A DNA stretch of 64,000 bases, taken from positions 1,612,001 to 1,676,000 of the forward strand of contig CAVWLA010000003.1 in NCBI GenBank assembly GCA_963755825.1, given 5' to 3'. Under the pieces are notes generated by a model. That model did not search any database and was not told where the DNA came from. It worked only from the letters and a program-made list of their open reading frames with translations. Below are positions 1 to 8,558 of this stretch, piece after piece (the first letter of the stretch is position 1; each line of letters starts with the position of its first letter). Origin of the DNA: DATBQN01 sp963755825 (GTDB lineage: Bacteria; Acidobacteriota; Thermoanaerobaculia; Multivoradales; UBA5704). A program made the translations under genes and the position numbers.

Positions 1-791
1 AACTTGCCCTGGTCGTTGGCGCAGAGGGCCGCCTCGGCCGCCTTCTGGGCGTTCTGGTGCATGGCGAGCGGGAACTGGCGGAAGACGATGCGCACCTTGT
101 CGCCGTACTTCGCCTTGACCTGCTCGATCTCGGGCTTCAGGCGCGAGCAGAACGGGCACTGGAAGTCGGAGAACTCGACGATGGTGACCGGCGCCGAGGT
201 CGGGCCCTGCGCCGGGAAGCCGGCGCTCTCGACCGGGATGCGGATCGGGTCGAGGCGATAGTCGACCTTGTACTTCGCCTCCAGGCTGTCGAAGAACTTC
301 GTGCGCACCGAGGCCTGCTGCTGCTGCTCGAGGTACTGCTTGATGCGCGGCGCCACTTGCTCCTTGGTCATCGTCGGCGGGATCTGCGCCTTGTTGTCGG
401 TGTAGAACTTGTCGACGTCGGCGTCAGTGACCGCGGCGCCCTTGGTGCCGTCGGCGAGGAGCTGGTCCTTGGAGACGCCCTTGGCCTTGGCCTCGGCCTC
501 GAGCAGGCTGTCCTGGACCATCGTCTTCAGCTTGCTGTCGATGAGGTCGTGCTGATTCTGCTGGTACTGCCGCTCGAGGGCCTGGAAATCGGAGGCGTTG
601 GCGGCGATGACGTCGCCCTCGGTGATCGACTTACCGTTGACGACCGCGAGCACCTTGGCCGGATCGGACTTCCCCATCTTGCCGTCCTGCGCGGAGCAGG
701 CGGGCAGCCAGACTCCCAGCGCCAGGACGATGAACAGGGCGCCGAAGATGACGCCTCTCGGACCCGTCCCCTTGCTTTCGACTGCACTCAT
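1..791 (-). CDS. DsbA-family thioredoxin-fold lipoprotein with SurA-like N-terminal region (3' end cut off)
   Basis: The reading frame runs from ATG at 791 off the left edge, so about 263 residues are visible and the C-terminus is missing. An N-terminal hydrophobic segment ends in a lipobox (WLPAC, Cys32), so the protein is probably a lipoprotein facing the periplasm. Residues 45-180 are helical and charged, like the SurA/PpiC N-terminal chaperone region (AVVNGKSITEGDV). A DsbA-type thioredoxin fold follows: VTIVEFSDFQ leads into a CPFC redox motif at 211-214. Similar proteins in Acidobacteria and Deltaproteobacteria are thiol-disulfide oxidoreductases of the DsbA/DsbG group. The redox role is known for the family; the chaperone-like role of the N-terminal part is inference. 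A weak SD-like purine stretch (AAAAGGAG) lies just upstream of the start. Confidence 0.85.
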   Translation of the reverse strand, partial: MSAVESKGTGPRGVIFGALFIVLALGVWLPACSAQDGKMGKSDPAKVLAVVNGKSITEGDVIAANASDFQALERQYQQNQHDLIDSKLKTMVQDSLLEAEAKAKGVSKDQLLADGTKGAAVTDADVDKFYTDNKAQIPPTMTKEQVAPRIKQYLEQQQQASVRTKFFDSLEAKYKVDYRLDPIRIPVESAGFPAQGPTSAPVTIVEFSDFQCPFCSRLKPEIEQVKAKYGDKVRIVFRQFPLAMHQNAQKAAEAALCANDQGK

Positions 792-915
792 AGTGACTCC
801 TTTTCTTGTCGCTTGACCGAATCGCTCGGTTCGAAGGTTTTCTCGACGCCGCCGCCGCAAAACCGGGGGCGCATTTTAGCACGGGCAGAGGACCGGCCCC
901 AACGGCCGCCGGGCG

Positions 916-1023
916 CGGGCACTGGCTTCGTTTGGTCTCCTGCGGGCGGCCGCCTTCGGCCCCCACCCGCCCTTCACGTCCTTCCAGGCGACCGTCCTCG
1001 GAACCAAACGAAGCCTGTGCCCG
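916..1023. repeat. Inverted repeat, 21-bp arms, between holB and the DsbA-like gene
   Basis: Arms at 916-936 and 1003-1023 are reverse complements with one mismatch. The 66-bp spacer between them is itself GC-rich and partly self-complementary. It lies just past the holB stop on the minus strand, so it may act as a transcription terminator or be a copy of a dispersed intergenic palindrome. No T-run follows on the minus strand. Confidence 0.6.
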
Positions 1024-1043
1024 AGCTCGCCGACATCACTTGA

Positions 1044-1880
1044 CTACGCGGCGAAATGCCGCGCGACGAGCCCCTCGAGGATGCGCTCAGCACCGATGCC
1101 GCGCAGCCGCATCGCCGGCGCCCCCAGCAGATCCTCGGCGAGCGCCAGCCCGCGTGCCGCGCCCCCCGGCGTCTCGCCGAGGCTCGCGAGGCCGGCGAGC
1201 ACCGCCGCCGCTGCGTTCGCCCACGGCCGGCCGGCGCGCGGGTCGTCGAACTTCTGGCCCGCGGCGAGCGCTTCGGCAGCTGCCAACAGATATACGGCCG
1301 AGCGGGTCCTGGCGTACTCGCCGACCGCCGCCGCGAAGCGCCGGGCGAGCGGCTCGACCGCCGCCGCGTCGACCGCCACGGCCGGCCCCAGGTAGACGGC
1401 GAGCGAGCGGCTGCGGAGCGTCGGCAGGAGGTCGCGGGCGGAGGGGGCGAGGAGGAGGAAGTTGCGCGGCGAGGTGAGGTGCGGCTCCTCGAGCGCCTTG
1501 AGGAGCGCGTTGGCCGCCTCCGGCGACAGGGTCTCGGCGTTGGCGATGACGAAGACCTGGCCGCGCGCCTCGAACGGCGACACCTGCGCCGCCCGCAGCA
1601 GCTCGCGGGTCGCCTCGACCGAGGTCGCGGTCTTCAGATCGCGCTCGAGCACCTGGAGGTCGGGATGGAAGGCGGCCTCGGCGCCGCCCTCGGGCCAGGC
1701 GATGCGCCGGCAGTGGCGGCAGATGCCGCACGGCCGCTCGGCCGGCTCGGAGTCGCAGAGGAGGATCTGCGCCAGGCGGATCGCCGCGGCGCGCCGCGCC
1801 GGCTCGTCGCCGCCGTGGAGGATGACCGCGGGATAGAGCTCGCCGCGGCGGGCGAGGTCCTCCGCCGCCGCGGAGCTCAC
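1044..1880 (-). CDS. holB: DNA polymerase III subunit delta' (clamp loader)
   Basis: This 278-residue protein is the delta' subunit that, with tau/gamma and delta, loads the beta clamp. Seen in the sequence: the zinc-module cysteines (Cys42, 51, 54, 57; CGICRHC), the conserved NALLKALEEP segment at 124-133, and DLLPTLRSRS in place of the usual LPTIRSRC. The Walker A region has degenerated to HGGDEPARRAA, which is common in delta'. The start is taken as GTG at 1880 because it overlaps the tmk stop (GTGA), a typical translational-coupling junction; a longer upstream frame is only the shadow of tmk. It is somewhat shorter than the usual 320-340 residues because the C-terminal collar domain is compact. 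Confidence 0.85.
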   Translation of the reverse strand: MSSAAAEDLARRGELYPAVILHGGDEPARRAAAIRLAQILLCDSEPAERPCGICRHCRRIAWPEGGAEAAFHPDLQVLERDLKTATSVEATRELLRAAQVSPFEARGQVFVIANAETLSPEAANALLKALEEPHLTSPRNFLLLAPSARDLLPTLRSRSLAVYLGPAVAVDAAAVEPLARRFAAAVGEYARTRSAVYLLAAAEALAAGQKFDDPRAGRPWANAAAAVLAGLASLGETPGGAARGLALAEDLLGAPAMRLRGIGAERILEGLVARHFAA

Positions 1881-2581
1881 GCCGGGACCTCGCCCTCCGG
1901 CAGCGGCGCGGCGCCCCGCTCGTGGGGAACCGGCTCGACGAGCCCGAGGCCGAAGATGCCGGCGAGCGCCGCCTCGACCTGGGCGGCGGTCTCCGCCGGG
2001 CTCCGCGACGAATCGACCAGCCGGAAGCGGCCGGGATCGGCGGCGGCGAGGGTGTGGAAGCCGTCGCGCACGCGGCCGTAGAAGGCGAGGTCCTCGGCGT
2101 CCAACCGATCGGTTCCCCCGCGCTGGCGGCGCCGCGGCGAGTGGCAGCGGGCGCGGGCGAGCTCGGCCGGGAGGTCGAAGAGGAGCGTGCGGTCGGGCCG
2201 CCGGCCGCCGGTCGCCTGGGCGTCGATCTCGGCGATGCGCTGGCGCGAGACACCGCGGCCGTAGCCCTGGTAGGCGAGGGTCGAATCGGTGAAGCGGTCG
2301 CAGAGGACGTGGACGCCGGCGGCGAGCGCCGGCTCGATCACCTCGAGGAGGTGCTGGCGCCGGCTGGCGAAGACGAGGAGCATCTCGACGACGCCGTCCA
2401 TCGTGCCCCACCGTGCGTCGAGGAAGACCTGGCGGATGGCGTCGCCGAGCGGCGTCCCGCCGGGCTCGTGGGTCGTCAGGCAGGCGAGGCCGCGCTCGCG
2501 GAGCCAGGCCGCGGCGCGCTGCAGGTGGGTCGACTTGCCGCTGCCGTCGAGGCCCTCGAAGGTGATGAAGAGGCCGGCCAT
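1877..2581 (-). CDS. tmk: Thymidylate kinase
   Basis: dTMP kinase converts dTMP to dTDP in dTTP synthesis. The 234-residue protein begins MAGLFITFEG and carries the P-loop FEGLDGSGKST (8-18), EPGGT (39-43) and the DRF motif (95-97) followed by TLAYQGYGRG, all hallmarks of bacterial Tmk. The Arg-rich stretch SPRRRQRGG is the likely LID. I chose ATG 2581, directly before the conserved core; an in-frame extension to 2656 adds only non-conserved residues. It forms a two-gene unit with holB, a common bacterial pairing. Confidence 0.93.
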   Translation of the reverse strand: MAGLFITFEGLDGSGKSTHLQRAAAWLRERGLACLTTHEPGGTPLGDAIRQVFLDARWGTMDGVVEMLLVFASRRQHLLEVIEPALAAGVHVLCDRFTDSTLAYQGYGRGVSRQRIAEIDAQATGGRRPDRTLLFDLPAELARARCHSPRRRQRGGTDRLDAEDLAFYGRVRDGFHTLAAADPGRFRLVDSSRSPAETAAQVEAALAGIFGLGLVEPVPHERGAAPLPEGEVPA

Positions 2582-2673
2582 CGGCGGCCAAAATAGCATG
2601 AGGCGGCCGCCCGGCCCTTGCGGACAGCCTTCCGCGGAACCAGACCGAGCCGGCACCGAAGGGTGCCGCGGAT

Positions 2674-2702
2674 TTGACAGCGCGGGCCTCCCAGGGGAGG
2701 AT
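2674..2702 (+). promoter_or_regulatory. Predicted sigma-70-type promoter for the SWIB gene
   Basis: A perfect -35 TTGACA (2674-2679) is followed after 17 bp by a weak -10, GAGGAT (2697-2702). It would give a leader of about 115 nt before ATG 2824. A small hairpin (arms 2651-2657 and 2662-2668) lies just upstream between the divergent tmk and SWIB genes. Confidence 0.45.
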
Positions 2703-2823
2703 GGAAGGGCTGTAACGGCTCACCTGGAGGCGCACGGAGAGGATGCGGCCGGAGATTTGCATGCCTCTCGCGTGCCTGAGCTGTGGCCGTCCTTACCAAA
2801 TCCATTCAAAGCGGAGGAAGACG

Positions 2824-3099
2824 ATGCCCGAAAAAAAGGCGCGAGGTGGTCAAGCGAACGCCAGCTTCATGAAGCCGGTCCAGCCCGATGCCGCGCTGTC
2901 CGCGGTGGTGGGCTCTGAGCCCAAGCCGCGCACCGAGATCACCAAGAAGATCTGGGACTACATCAAGGCGCACAACCTGCAGGACCCCGCCAACAAGCGC
3001 ATGATCGTGGCCGACGAGAAGCTGAAGGCGGTCTTCGGCGGCAAGGCCGAAGTCAGCATGTTCGAGATGACCAAGCTGGTCAACGGCCATCTGAAATAA
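2824..3099 (+). CDS. SWIB/MDM2 domain protein
   Basis: This small basic protein of 91 residues consists of a Lys-rich N-terminal tail and one SWIB/MDM2-fold domain (about 38-90), recognisable from TEITKKIWDYIKAHNLQDP, the central MIVADEKLKAVFG, and the closing MFEMTKLVNGHL. The domain is best known from eukaryotic SWI/SNF complexes and p53-binding MDM2. Bacterial stand-alone copies occur in Chlamydia, Acidobacteria and others; chromatin-like or DNA-associated roles are suspected but not established. ATG 2824 is chosen because GGAGGA lies 8 nt upstream and the homologous part starts just after; an upstream in-frame extension is not SWIB-like. Confidence 0.9.
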   Translation: MPEKKARGGQANASFMKPVQPDAALSAVVGSEPKPRTEITKKIWDYIKAHNLQDPANKRMIVADEKLKAVFGGKAEVSMFEMTKLVNGHLK

Positions 3100-3118
3100 A
3101 GCTCGCGCAGGACGTCGC

Positions 3119-3139
3119 GCTCGCCGCCGCCCGGCGAGC
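3119..3139 (+). terminator. GC-rich hairpin after the SWIB gene
   Basis: Perfect 8-bp arms at 3119-3126 and 3132-3139 with a 5-nt loop lie 20 bp after the SWIB stop. Only a short pyrimidine stretch follows, so this is a weak terminator candidate. Confidence 0.35.
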
Positions 3140-3228
3140 TCTCCATCCCGGTCGCGGCGGTCGGCCAGGCGCGGCCGGCCGCCGAGCGCCACCTCGATCA
3201 TCCCGACCGCCCAGCGTTTCCAGCCGCG

Positions 3229-4146
3229 ATGCCGAGCGCCAGCAGCCTGCGCGAGTGGGTGCTGTTCTTCGCGCTCATCGCCGTCCTCCTGGCCATCGAC
3301 CTCGGCCTCCTCCACCGCCGCGAGCGCCGCATCGGCTGGCGCGAGGCGCTCGCCAGCAGCATCCTGTGGACGGCCGTCGGGCTCGCCTGGAACCTCTGGG
3401 TGCTGCTGTCGCAGGGGCGGACCGCCGGGCTCGAGTTCCTCGCCGCCTACGTCATCGAGCGCTCGCTCTCCTTCGACAACATCTTCGTTTTCCTCGTCAT
3501 CTTCGCCTACTTCGCGGTGCCGGCGGAGCTGCAGCACCGCGTCCTCTACTGGGGCATCCTCGGCGCCCTGGTCTCGCGCGGCCTCTTCATCGCGCTCGGC
3601 ATCGCCCTCCTCGATCGCTTCGCCTGGCTGCTCCCCATCCTCGGCCTCCTCCTTATCTACACCGGCGCCAAGCTCCTCGGCGGCCAGGAGACCGAGGTGC
3701 GCCCGGAGGAGAATCCGGTGATCCGCCTCTTCCAGCGCTTCGTGCCGCTGTCGACGCGCTTCGACGGCCGGCGCTTCTTCACCCGCGAGGCGGGGAGGCT
3801 GGTCGCCACCCCGCTCGCCCTCACCCTCGTCGTCGTCGAGGTGACCGACGTCATCTTCGCCGTCGACTCGATCCCGGCGGTCTTCGGCGTCACCCGCGAC
3901 ACCTTTCTCGCCTTCACCTCGAACATCTTCGCCATCCTCGGCCTGCGCGCCCTCTACTTCCTCCTCGCCGGGCTGATGGGGCGCTTCGTCTACCTGAACC
4001 GCGGCCTCGGCCTGGTGCTCGCCTTCGTCGGGGTGAAGATGCTCGTCCATCGCTACGTCGAGATCCCCACCGCGCTCTCGCTCGGCATCGTCCTCGCCGT
4101 GCTGGCGAGCGCCGTCGTCGCCTCGCTGCTGCGCACCCGGGAGTAG
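3229..4146 (+). CDS. alx: TerC/Alx-family integral membrane transporter
   Basis: This 305-residue polytopic protein has about eight hydrophobic segments and the signature segments of the TerC/Alx family: ERSLSFDNIFVFLVIF, VIFAVDSIPAVFGVT and SNIFAILGLRALYFLLAG. The acidic residues in the first two (SFDN, AVDS) are the presumed metal-binding sites. Family members export manganese (E. coli Alx, B. subtilis MeeF/MeeY) or are linked to tellurite resistance (TerC). The sequence is closest in feel to Alx, so Mn2+ efflux is the best guess. No clear SD precedes ATG 3229 and no riboswitch like the yybP-ykoY element of E. coli alx is apparent in the 129-bp gap before it. A short hairpin follows the stop. 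Confidence 0.87.
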   Translation: MPSASSLREWVLFFALIAVLLAIDLGLLHRRERRIGWREALASSILWTAVGLAWNLWVLLSQGRTAGLEFLAAYVIERSLSFDNIFVFLVIFAYFAVPAELQHRVLYWGILGALVSRGLFIALGIALLDRFAWLLPILGLLLIYTGAKLLGGQETEVRPEENPVIRLFQRFVPLSTRFDGRRFFTREAGRLVATPLALTLVVVEVTDVIFAVDSIPAVFGVTRDTFLAFTSNIFAILGLRALYFLLAGLMGRFVYLNRGLGLVLAFVGVKMLVHRYVEIPTALSLGIVLAVLASAVVASLLRTRE

Positions 4147-4164
4147 GCCGCCGGCGCTGGCTCC

Positions 4165-4182
4165 GAGGGTGCCAGAACCCTC
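4165..4182 (+). terminator. Small hairpin after the TerC/Alx gene
   Basis: Arms GAGGGT (4165-4170) and ACCCTC (4177-4182) flank a 6-nt loop. This is a weak candidate terminator with no T-tract. Confidence 0.25.
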
Positions 4183-4259
4183 AGCAGGGGATCTTCAGCT
4201 GTCACGCCCGTTCAGGTTATCGACACTGCTAAGATGAGCCGCCCACGGAGGAGGTGAGG

Positions 4260-4943
4260 ATGGCAGGAACGATGGCAGGGGAAGCTGCCCGCCGGCCCGC
4301 CGGAACGATGGGAGATCGCCTCTTCTCCGTCCGCGCCGCCCTCGCCCGCGAGCGCGCCGAGGCGCCGCTCCTCGCCGCCCGCCTCGCCGCCCATCCCCTC
4401 GAGCTGCAGCGCCAGCGGGTGCTCGCCGACCCCCGCAATGGGAGCTGGGGGCTCTGCGAGGTGCTCCTCGAGCGGAGCGCCGCGGCCGGCACCGCCGGCA
4501 CCGCGCCCGAGGAGGCGGCTCGGCTGGCCGATCTCGCCCTCGCCGTCGCCGCTCGGCTCGTCGAATCGATCCACCCGGCGCCGGTCGTCGCCGACCTCAC
4601 CGTCCGCTGCTGGGCGCAGGCGGGCGCGGCGCGGCGGCAGGCCGGCGATCTCGCCGGCGCCGCCGAGGCGCTCGCCACCGCCCGGCGGTGCCAGCTCGCC
4701 GGCACCGGCGACCCACTGGTCGAGGCGGCGGTCCTCGAGCTGGCGGCGGCGATCGACCGCGACCAGGGGCGCGCCGCCGAGGCGGCCGCCGGCCTGCGGC
4801 GGGCGGCGAGCATCTACCTCGAGACCCGCCAGACCCACCTGCTGGCGCGGACGCTCGACGCCTCGGTCCGCCTGCCGCGGCGGATGCGGGCGGCGGCGGC
4901 GGTGCGCGCCCGCTGGCTCGCCGCCGCGGCGCCCGCCCGCTAG
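4260..4943 (+). CDS. Stand-alone TPR-like helical protein (paralog of 34198-35001 and 53449-54192)
   Basis: I recognise no named family, but this 227-residue all-helical protein has two relatives in the same window. Shared landmarks are GLCEVLLERS near residue 60, a LADLALAVAARL helix, a segment R-WAQAGAARRQAGDLAGA resembling a TPR helix pair, GTGDPLVEAAVLELAAAI, and a closing Y-x-x-Q/N-hydrophobic-LARTL. The repeat spacing is that of degenerate tetratricopeptide repeats, so a protein-binding scaffold is likely. There is no signal peptide or DNA-binding domain. ATG 4260 is chosen over the GTG six bases earlier because GGAGG (4246-4250) is well placed. The 77 bp upstream include a possible -10 (TAAGAT). 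Confidence 0.6.
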   Translation: MAGTMAGEAARRPAGTMGDRLFSVRAALARERAEAPLLAARLAAHPLELQRQRVLADPRNGSWGLCEVLLERSAAAGTAGTAPEEAARLADLALAVAARLVESIHPAPVVADLTVRCWAQAGAARRQAGDLAGAAEALATARRCQLAGTGDPLVEAAVLELAAAIDRDQGRAAEAAAGLRRAASIYLETRQTHLLARTLDASVRLPRRMRAAAAVRARWLAAAAPAR

Positions 4944-4981
4944 AGCGCCGTGAGAGACTTCCCGGCTCAGGAGGTCTCCTG

Positions 4982-6703
4982 ATGCCCCAGCGGCCACGTC
5001 GACGTCTCCTCGCCCTCCTCCTCCTCATGCTCAGCGCCGCGCCGACCCTCGGATTCCACCACCCGGCGGTCGCCGGAAGCGGCGGCGCCATCGCCTCCGC
5101 CGATCCCGCGGCGACCGCCGTCGGGCTCGAGGCCCTGCGCCAGGGCGGCAACGCCGCCGACGCCGCCGTGGCGACCGCCCTCGCGCTCGCCGTCGTCTAC
5201 CCCGAGGCGGGCAACCTCGGTGGCGGCGGCTTCGCCGTCGCCCGGCTCGGCGGCGAGGTCTCGGCCCTCGACTTCCGCGAGACGGCGCCCGCCGCGGCGC
5301 GCGCCGCGATGTACCTCGACGCCCGCGGCGAGCCGGTGCCGGACGCCTCGCTCGTCGGGCCGCTCGCCGCCGGGGTCCCCGGCTCGCCGGCCGGCCTCTG
5401 GGAGCTGCACAGGAAGCTCGGCAAGCTCCCCTGGGCCGCGGTGGTCGAGCCGGCGCGGCGACTCGCCGCGGACGGCTTCGTCGTCGGCCGCCACCTGCAC
5501 GATCTCCTCGGCAGCGCGGAGAGCCGAGCCCTCCTCTCCCGCTTCCCGGAGACGGCGCGGACCTGGCTGCCCGGTGGCCAGCCGCCGCCGGTCGGCAGCC
5601 GCCTGCGCCTGACGGCGCTCGCCGCCACCCTCGCCGCCTACGAGACGAGCGGTCCAGCGGCGTTCGCCGGCGGACCGATCGCCGCCGCCGTCGAGGGCGC
5701 CTCGCGCCGCCACGGCGGCATCCTCGCCGCCGCCGACCTCGCCGGCTATCGGCCGGTGTGGCGCCAACCGCTCGCCATCGACGCCTTCGGCTGGAAGATC
5801 GCCGCCATGCCGCTGCCGTCCTCCGGCGGCATCATCGTCGGCCAGACCCTGGCCGTCCTCGACCGCCTCGGCTGGGGCCGCCTGCCGCGCTACGGAGCGG
5901 ACCGCGACCATCTCCTCGCCGAGGCCTTCCGCGGCGCCTTCGCCGACCGCTTCCTCCTCGGCGACCCGACGACGACCCGCGCCACCGCCGCCGACCTGCT
6001 GTCGCCGGCCTGGATCGCCCGCCGCGCCGACGGCATCGACCGCGGCCGCGCCCGGCTCTCGCGCGATCTCCAGCCCTGGCCGGGAAATGCCGCGCCGGCG
6101 CGCCGCGAGGGCAGCGAGACCACCCACCTCGCGGTGGTCGACGCGGCGGGCGGCATCGTCTCGCTCACCACGACGCTCAACGCCCTCTTCGGCTGCGGCC
6201 TCTACGTCGAGGAGACCGGGTTCTTCCTCAACAACGAGATGGACGACTTCGCGACCGCCCCCGGCAAGCCCAACCTCTTCCAGCTCGTCCAGGGCGAGGC
6301 CAACGCCGTGGCGCCGGGCAAGCGAATGCTCTCCTCGATGGTGCCGCTGGTCGCCTGGCGCGGCGGCGAGGAGCTGGCGCTCGGCGGCCGCGGCGGCTCG
6401 CGCATCCCGACCCACGCCGCGCAGGTGCTCCTGAACGTCATCGTCGATGGCGACCCGCTGGCGACCGCGGTCGGCCGCCCGCGCCTCCACCACCAGTGGC
6501 TCCCCGACCAGCTCGAGGCCGAGGAGGACGCGCTCTCGCCGGAGACCCGCGCCGAGCTCGAGCGGCGCGGCCACCGCGTGGTGACCAGCGCCACGGTCTC
6601 CAAGATCCAGGCCGTGCGCCGGCTGGCCGGCGGCCGATGCGAGGCGGCGAGCGATCCGCGCGACACCGACGGCGCGGCGGTGGCGCTCAGCGAGCCGCGG
6701 TAG
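4982..6703 (+). CDS. ggt: Gamma-glutamyltransferase (glutathione hydrolase)
   Basis: This 573-residue secreted Ntn-hydrolase cleaves gamma-glutamyl bonds (glutathione, other gamma-glutamyl peptides) in the periplasm. A signal peptide occupies about 1-25. Family signatures are GGNAADAAVATALALAVVYPEAGNLGG (in pieces along 50-80), DFRETAP (98-104), GVPGSPAGL (about 128), and the autoprocessing site, where Thr380 (SE/TTHLAVVD) would become the new N-terminal nucleophile of the small subunit. The oxyanion glycines lie in LGGRGGSRIP. GGAGG sits 8-9 nt before ATG 4982. Its stop overlaps by 17 bp the 3' end of the convergent membrane-protein gene. Confidence 0.95.
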   Translation: MPQRPRRRLLALLLLMLSAAPTLGFHHPAVAGSGGAIASADPAATAVGLEALRQGGNAADAAVATALALAVVYPEAGNLGGGGFAVARLGGEVSALDFRETAPAAARAAMYLDARGEPVPDASLVGPLAAGVPGSPAGLWELHRKLGKLPWAAVVEPARRLAADGFVVGRHLHDLLGSAESRALLSRFPETARTWLPGGQPPPVGSRLRLTALAATLAAYETSGPAAFAGGPIAAAVEGASRRHGGILAAADLAGYRPVWRQPLAIDAFGWKIAAMPLPSSGGIIVGQTLAVLDRLGWGRLPRYGADRDHLLAEAFRGAFADRFLLGDPTTTRATAADLLSPAWIARRADGIDRGRARLSRDLQPWPGNAAPARREGSETTHLAVVDAAGGIVSLTTTLNALFGCGLYVEETGFFLNNEMDDFATAPGKPNLFQLVQGEANAVAPGKRMLSSMVPLVAWRGGEELALGGRGGSRIPTHAAQVLLNVIVDGDPLATAVGRPRLHHQWLPDQLEAEEDALSPETRAELERRGHRVVTSATVSKIQAVRRLAGGRCEAASDPRDTDGAAVALSEPR

Positions 6704-8075
6704 GCGCCGACAGCTCGATCGCCGGCTCGGTCGCCAGCACCGCTCCCACCAGCACCGCCGGCAGCAGCTGGAAGGCGAGGCGCGAGCCGTTCGACAGCAC
6801 GTAGAGCCAGGGATCGATCGACGAGGCGAGGTAGGCCCAGGCGAAGAACAGCGCCTGCGCCGCGACCACCGCGGCGAGCGGCCGGGTGCGGCGGGAGAGC
6901 GCCAGGAGCGGCAGCAGGGCGAGCCCCCAGGGGAGCCCGTGGAGCGGCGCCGAGCTGGCGACGTCGCGCACGCCGCGCCAGATCTCCCCCCGCCGTGCCC
7001 AGTCGAAAGGCCCCGAGTTGCCGGCCTGGAAGAGGCCGTGGCGGGCGGCTTCGATGGCCCAGGGGACGATCGCCGCCGCCGGCGGCAGCCCGCTCACGAG
7101 CGCCGCCCGGCCGAGAGCGCGCGGCGTGAGCGCCGCGGCGCCGCCGCCCGCCAGCGCCGCCGGCGTTGGCTGCATGGGCAGCATGGGCAGCGAGCGCCGC
7201 GCCAGATGGACGGCGACCAGGAACACCGCCAGCGGCACGCCCTCGATCTTCGACGCCGCGGCGAACGCCGCCGCGATGCCCACCTGGAGATCCGCCGCGT
7301 CATCAGCCGCGCCGCAGAGCGCCGGCACCGCCACGGCGAGGGCGAGGGCGAGCAGCCAGTCGGCGCCGCCGGCGAGCGAGTTGCCCAGCGCGAAGGTCGC
7401 CATCACCGCGGCGACGGCGGCGATCGCCGCCTGCGCCGTCCAGCGCTCGACACCCGCCGCGCGCAGCGCGTCGCGCAGGGCGGCGAGGATGGCGGTGAAC
7501 CAGACCGCCGACCACAGCATCAGGGCGCCGGGATCGAAGCGGCCGGCGAAGATGGCGGTCGCGGCGTCGAGGCTCGGCAGCAGGTTCGGATAGTCCGGGT
7601 GGATGCCCGGCCCGCCGTTCCACGGCCGGGCGAGGAAGCGCAGGTCGATGGCGCCGGCGAGCGCGAAGCGCTCGGCCTTGAATCCCCAGTGGTAGACGAA
7701 GTCGGGCGTCGTCACCCACAGGGTCACGGCGAAGAGGGCGAAGGCGACGACGAGCGCGCCGGCGGCGGCGTCTCCCCAACCGAGCTTGGCGGTTTCAGCC
7801 TCACCGGCCTCGCCACGAGCAGTGCCACGGCTGTCGCCCCTCTTCGCGCTCGCCCAGCGTGCGAGCGCGAAAAGGATGGCGAGCGCGCCGGCGAGCGTCC
7901 ACCGCGTCCACGGCACGCCAAGCCAGGTGAGGAGGGAGAGAGCCAGGTAGAAGGCGAGCGCGCCGGCGACGATCGCCGGGGCGGCGCGCGCCGGCCGGCC
8001 GCCGGCGGCGCGGAGCGCCTGCGCCCCCAGCGCCCAGAGCAGGAGCGGCAGGGCGATCACCGCGAGCCAGCTCAT
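6687..8075 (-). CDS. Polytopic membrane protein, possibly a GT-C-type glycosyltransferase
   Basis: The protein has 462 residues with about ten or eleven hydrophobic helices and a large outward-facing loop (DFVYHWGFKAERFALAGAI and GGPGIHPDYPNLLPSLDA). That layout, with conserved acidic and aromatic residues in the first loop and a D/E-K pair deep in the protein (AASKIEGVPLA), resembles lipid-sugar-dependent GT-C enzymes and related membrane proteins of unknown substrate, but I cannot name a family. ATG 8075 overlaps the stop of the upstream gene (ATGA), so the two are translationally coupled. The neighbouring methyltransferase with a surface-polysaccharide-type C-terminus suggests a role in cell-surface glycan or lipid modification (inference). 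Confidence 0.65.
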   Translation of the reverse strand: MSWLAVIALPLLLWALGAQALRAAGGRPARAAPAIVAGALAFYLALSLLTWLGVPWTRWTLAGALAILFALARWASAKRGDSRGTARGEAGEAETAKLGWGDAAAGALVVAFALFAVTLWVTTPDFVYHWGFKAERFALAGAIDLRFLARPWNGGPGIHPDYPNLLPSLDAATAIFAGRFDPGALMLWSAVWFTAILAALRDALRAAGVERWTAQAAIAAVAAVMATFALGNSLAGGADWLLALALAVAVPALCGAADDAADLQVGIAAAFAAASKIEGVPLAVFLVAVHLARRSLPMLPMQPTPAALAGGGAAALTPRALGRAALVSGLPPAAAIVPWAIEAARHGLFQAGNSGPFDWARRGEIWRGVRDVASSAPLHGLPWGLALLPLLALSRRTRPLAAVVAAQALFFAWAYLASSIDPWLYVLSNGSRLAFQLLPAVLVGAVLATEPAIELSAPTAAR

Positions 8076-8509
8076 CGCCGCACCCGGTAGAGCCAGCCGC
8101 CGGGGAGGCGGGACAAGGCCTGGAAGCGGTCCGCCGGGAGCGCGAGCCGGTAGCCGAGAGCGTAGTCGGCGCGCGCCGCGGCGGGCGACGCCGCCTCGAC
8201 CAGGTCGACCTCGGGGAGGAGATAGGCAGCCCAGCGGTAGACGAAGAGGTCGGCGCCGGGGTCGAGCCGAGCGGCAGGGGACGCTGCGGGCGACGCGAAG
8301 GCGACCCGGCTCCCCGCCGGCAGCAGGGGCCGCGCGCTCGCCGCAAAGCGCGCCAGATCGTCGGCCGGCGGCATCCCGGCGCGCCAGAGGAGCGGCCGCG
8401 CCTGCCAGCGGTCGCGCACGTCGTAGCCGCTCAGGGCCTCGTTGATCTCGCGGAGGGCCGCGTACCCCGCCCAGACGAGGGCGAGCCCCAGCAACAGCTT
8501 GCGGATCAC
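8072..8509 (-). CDS. Small membrane-anchored protein of unknown function
   Basis: The 145-residue product starts with one hydrophobic anchor (KLLLGLALVWAGYAAL) followed by an exported domain of about 120 residues without cysteines. The domain contains GADLFVYRWAAYLLPEVDLV and GYRLALPADRFQALSRLPGGWLYRV, which looks like the small partner protein often encoded next to GT-C-like membrane proteins. The start is taken as GTG 8509 because a -10-like TATACT (minus strand, 8523-8518) lies 8 nt before it; an in-frame extension to 8560 would overlap that element. It is coupled to the next gene by an ATGA overlap. Confidence 0.6.
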   Translation of the reverse strand: MIRKLLLGLALVWAGYAALREINEALSGYDVRDRWQARPLLWRAGMPPADDLARFAASARPLLPAGSRVAFASPAASPAARLDPGADLFVYRWAAYLLPEVDLVEAASPAAARADYALGYRLALPADRFQALSRLPGGWLYRVRR

Positions 8510-8517
8510 GGGGCCGG

Positions 8518-8523
8518 AGTATA
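8518..8523 (-). promoter_or_regulatory. -10 element directly upstream of GTG 8509
   Basis: TATACT on the minus strand ends 8 nt before the GTG start and no Shine-Dalgarno sequence intervenes. The expected transcription start would fall at or within 2 nt of the start codon, i.e. a leaderless message. Confidence 0.4.
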
Positions 8524-8558
8524 GCCCCGCGGGTGGAATAGACTTCCGGCCTCGCCTC

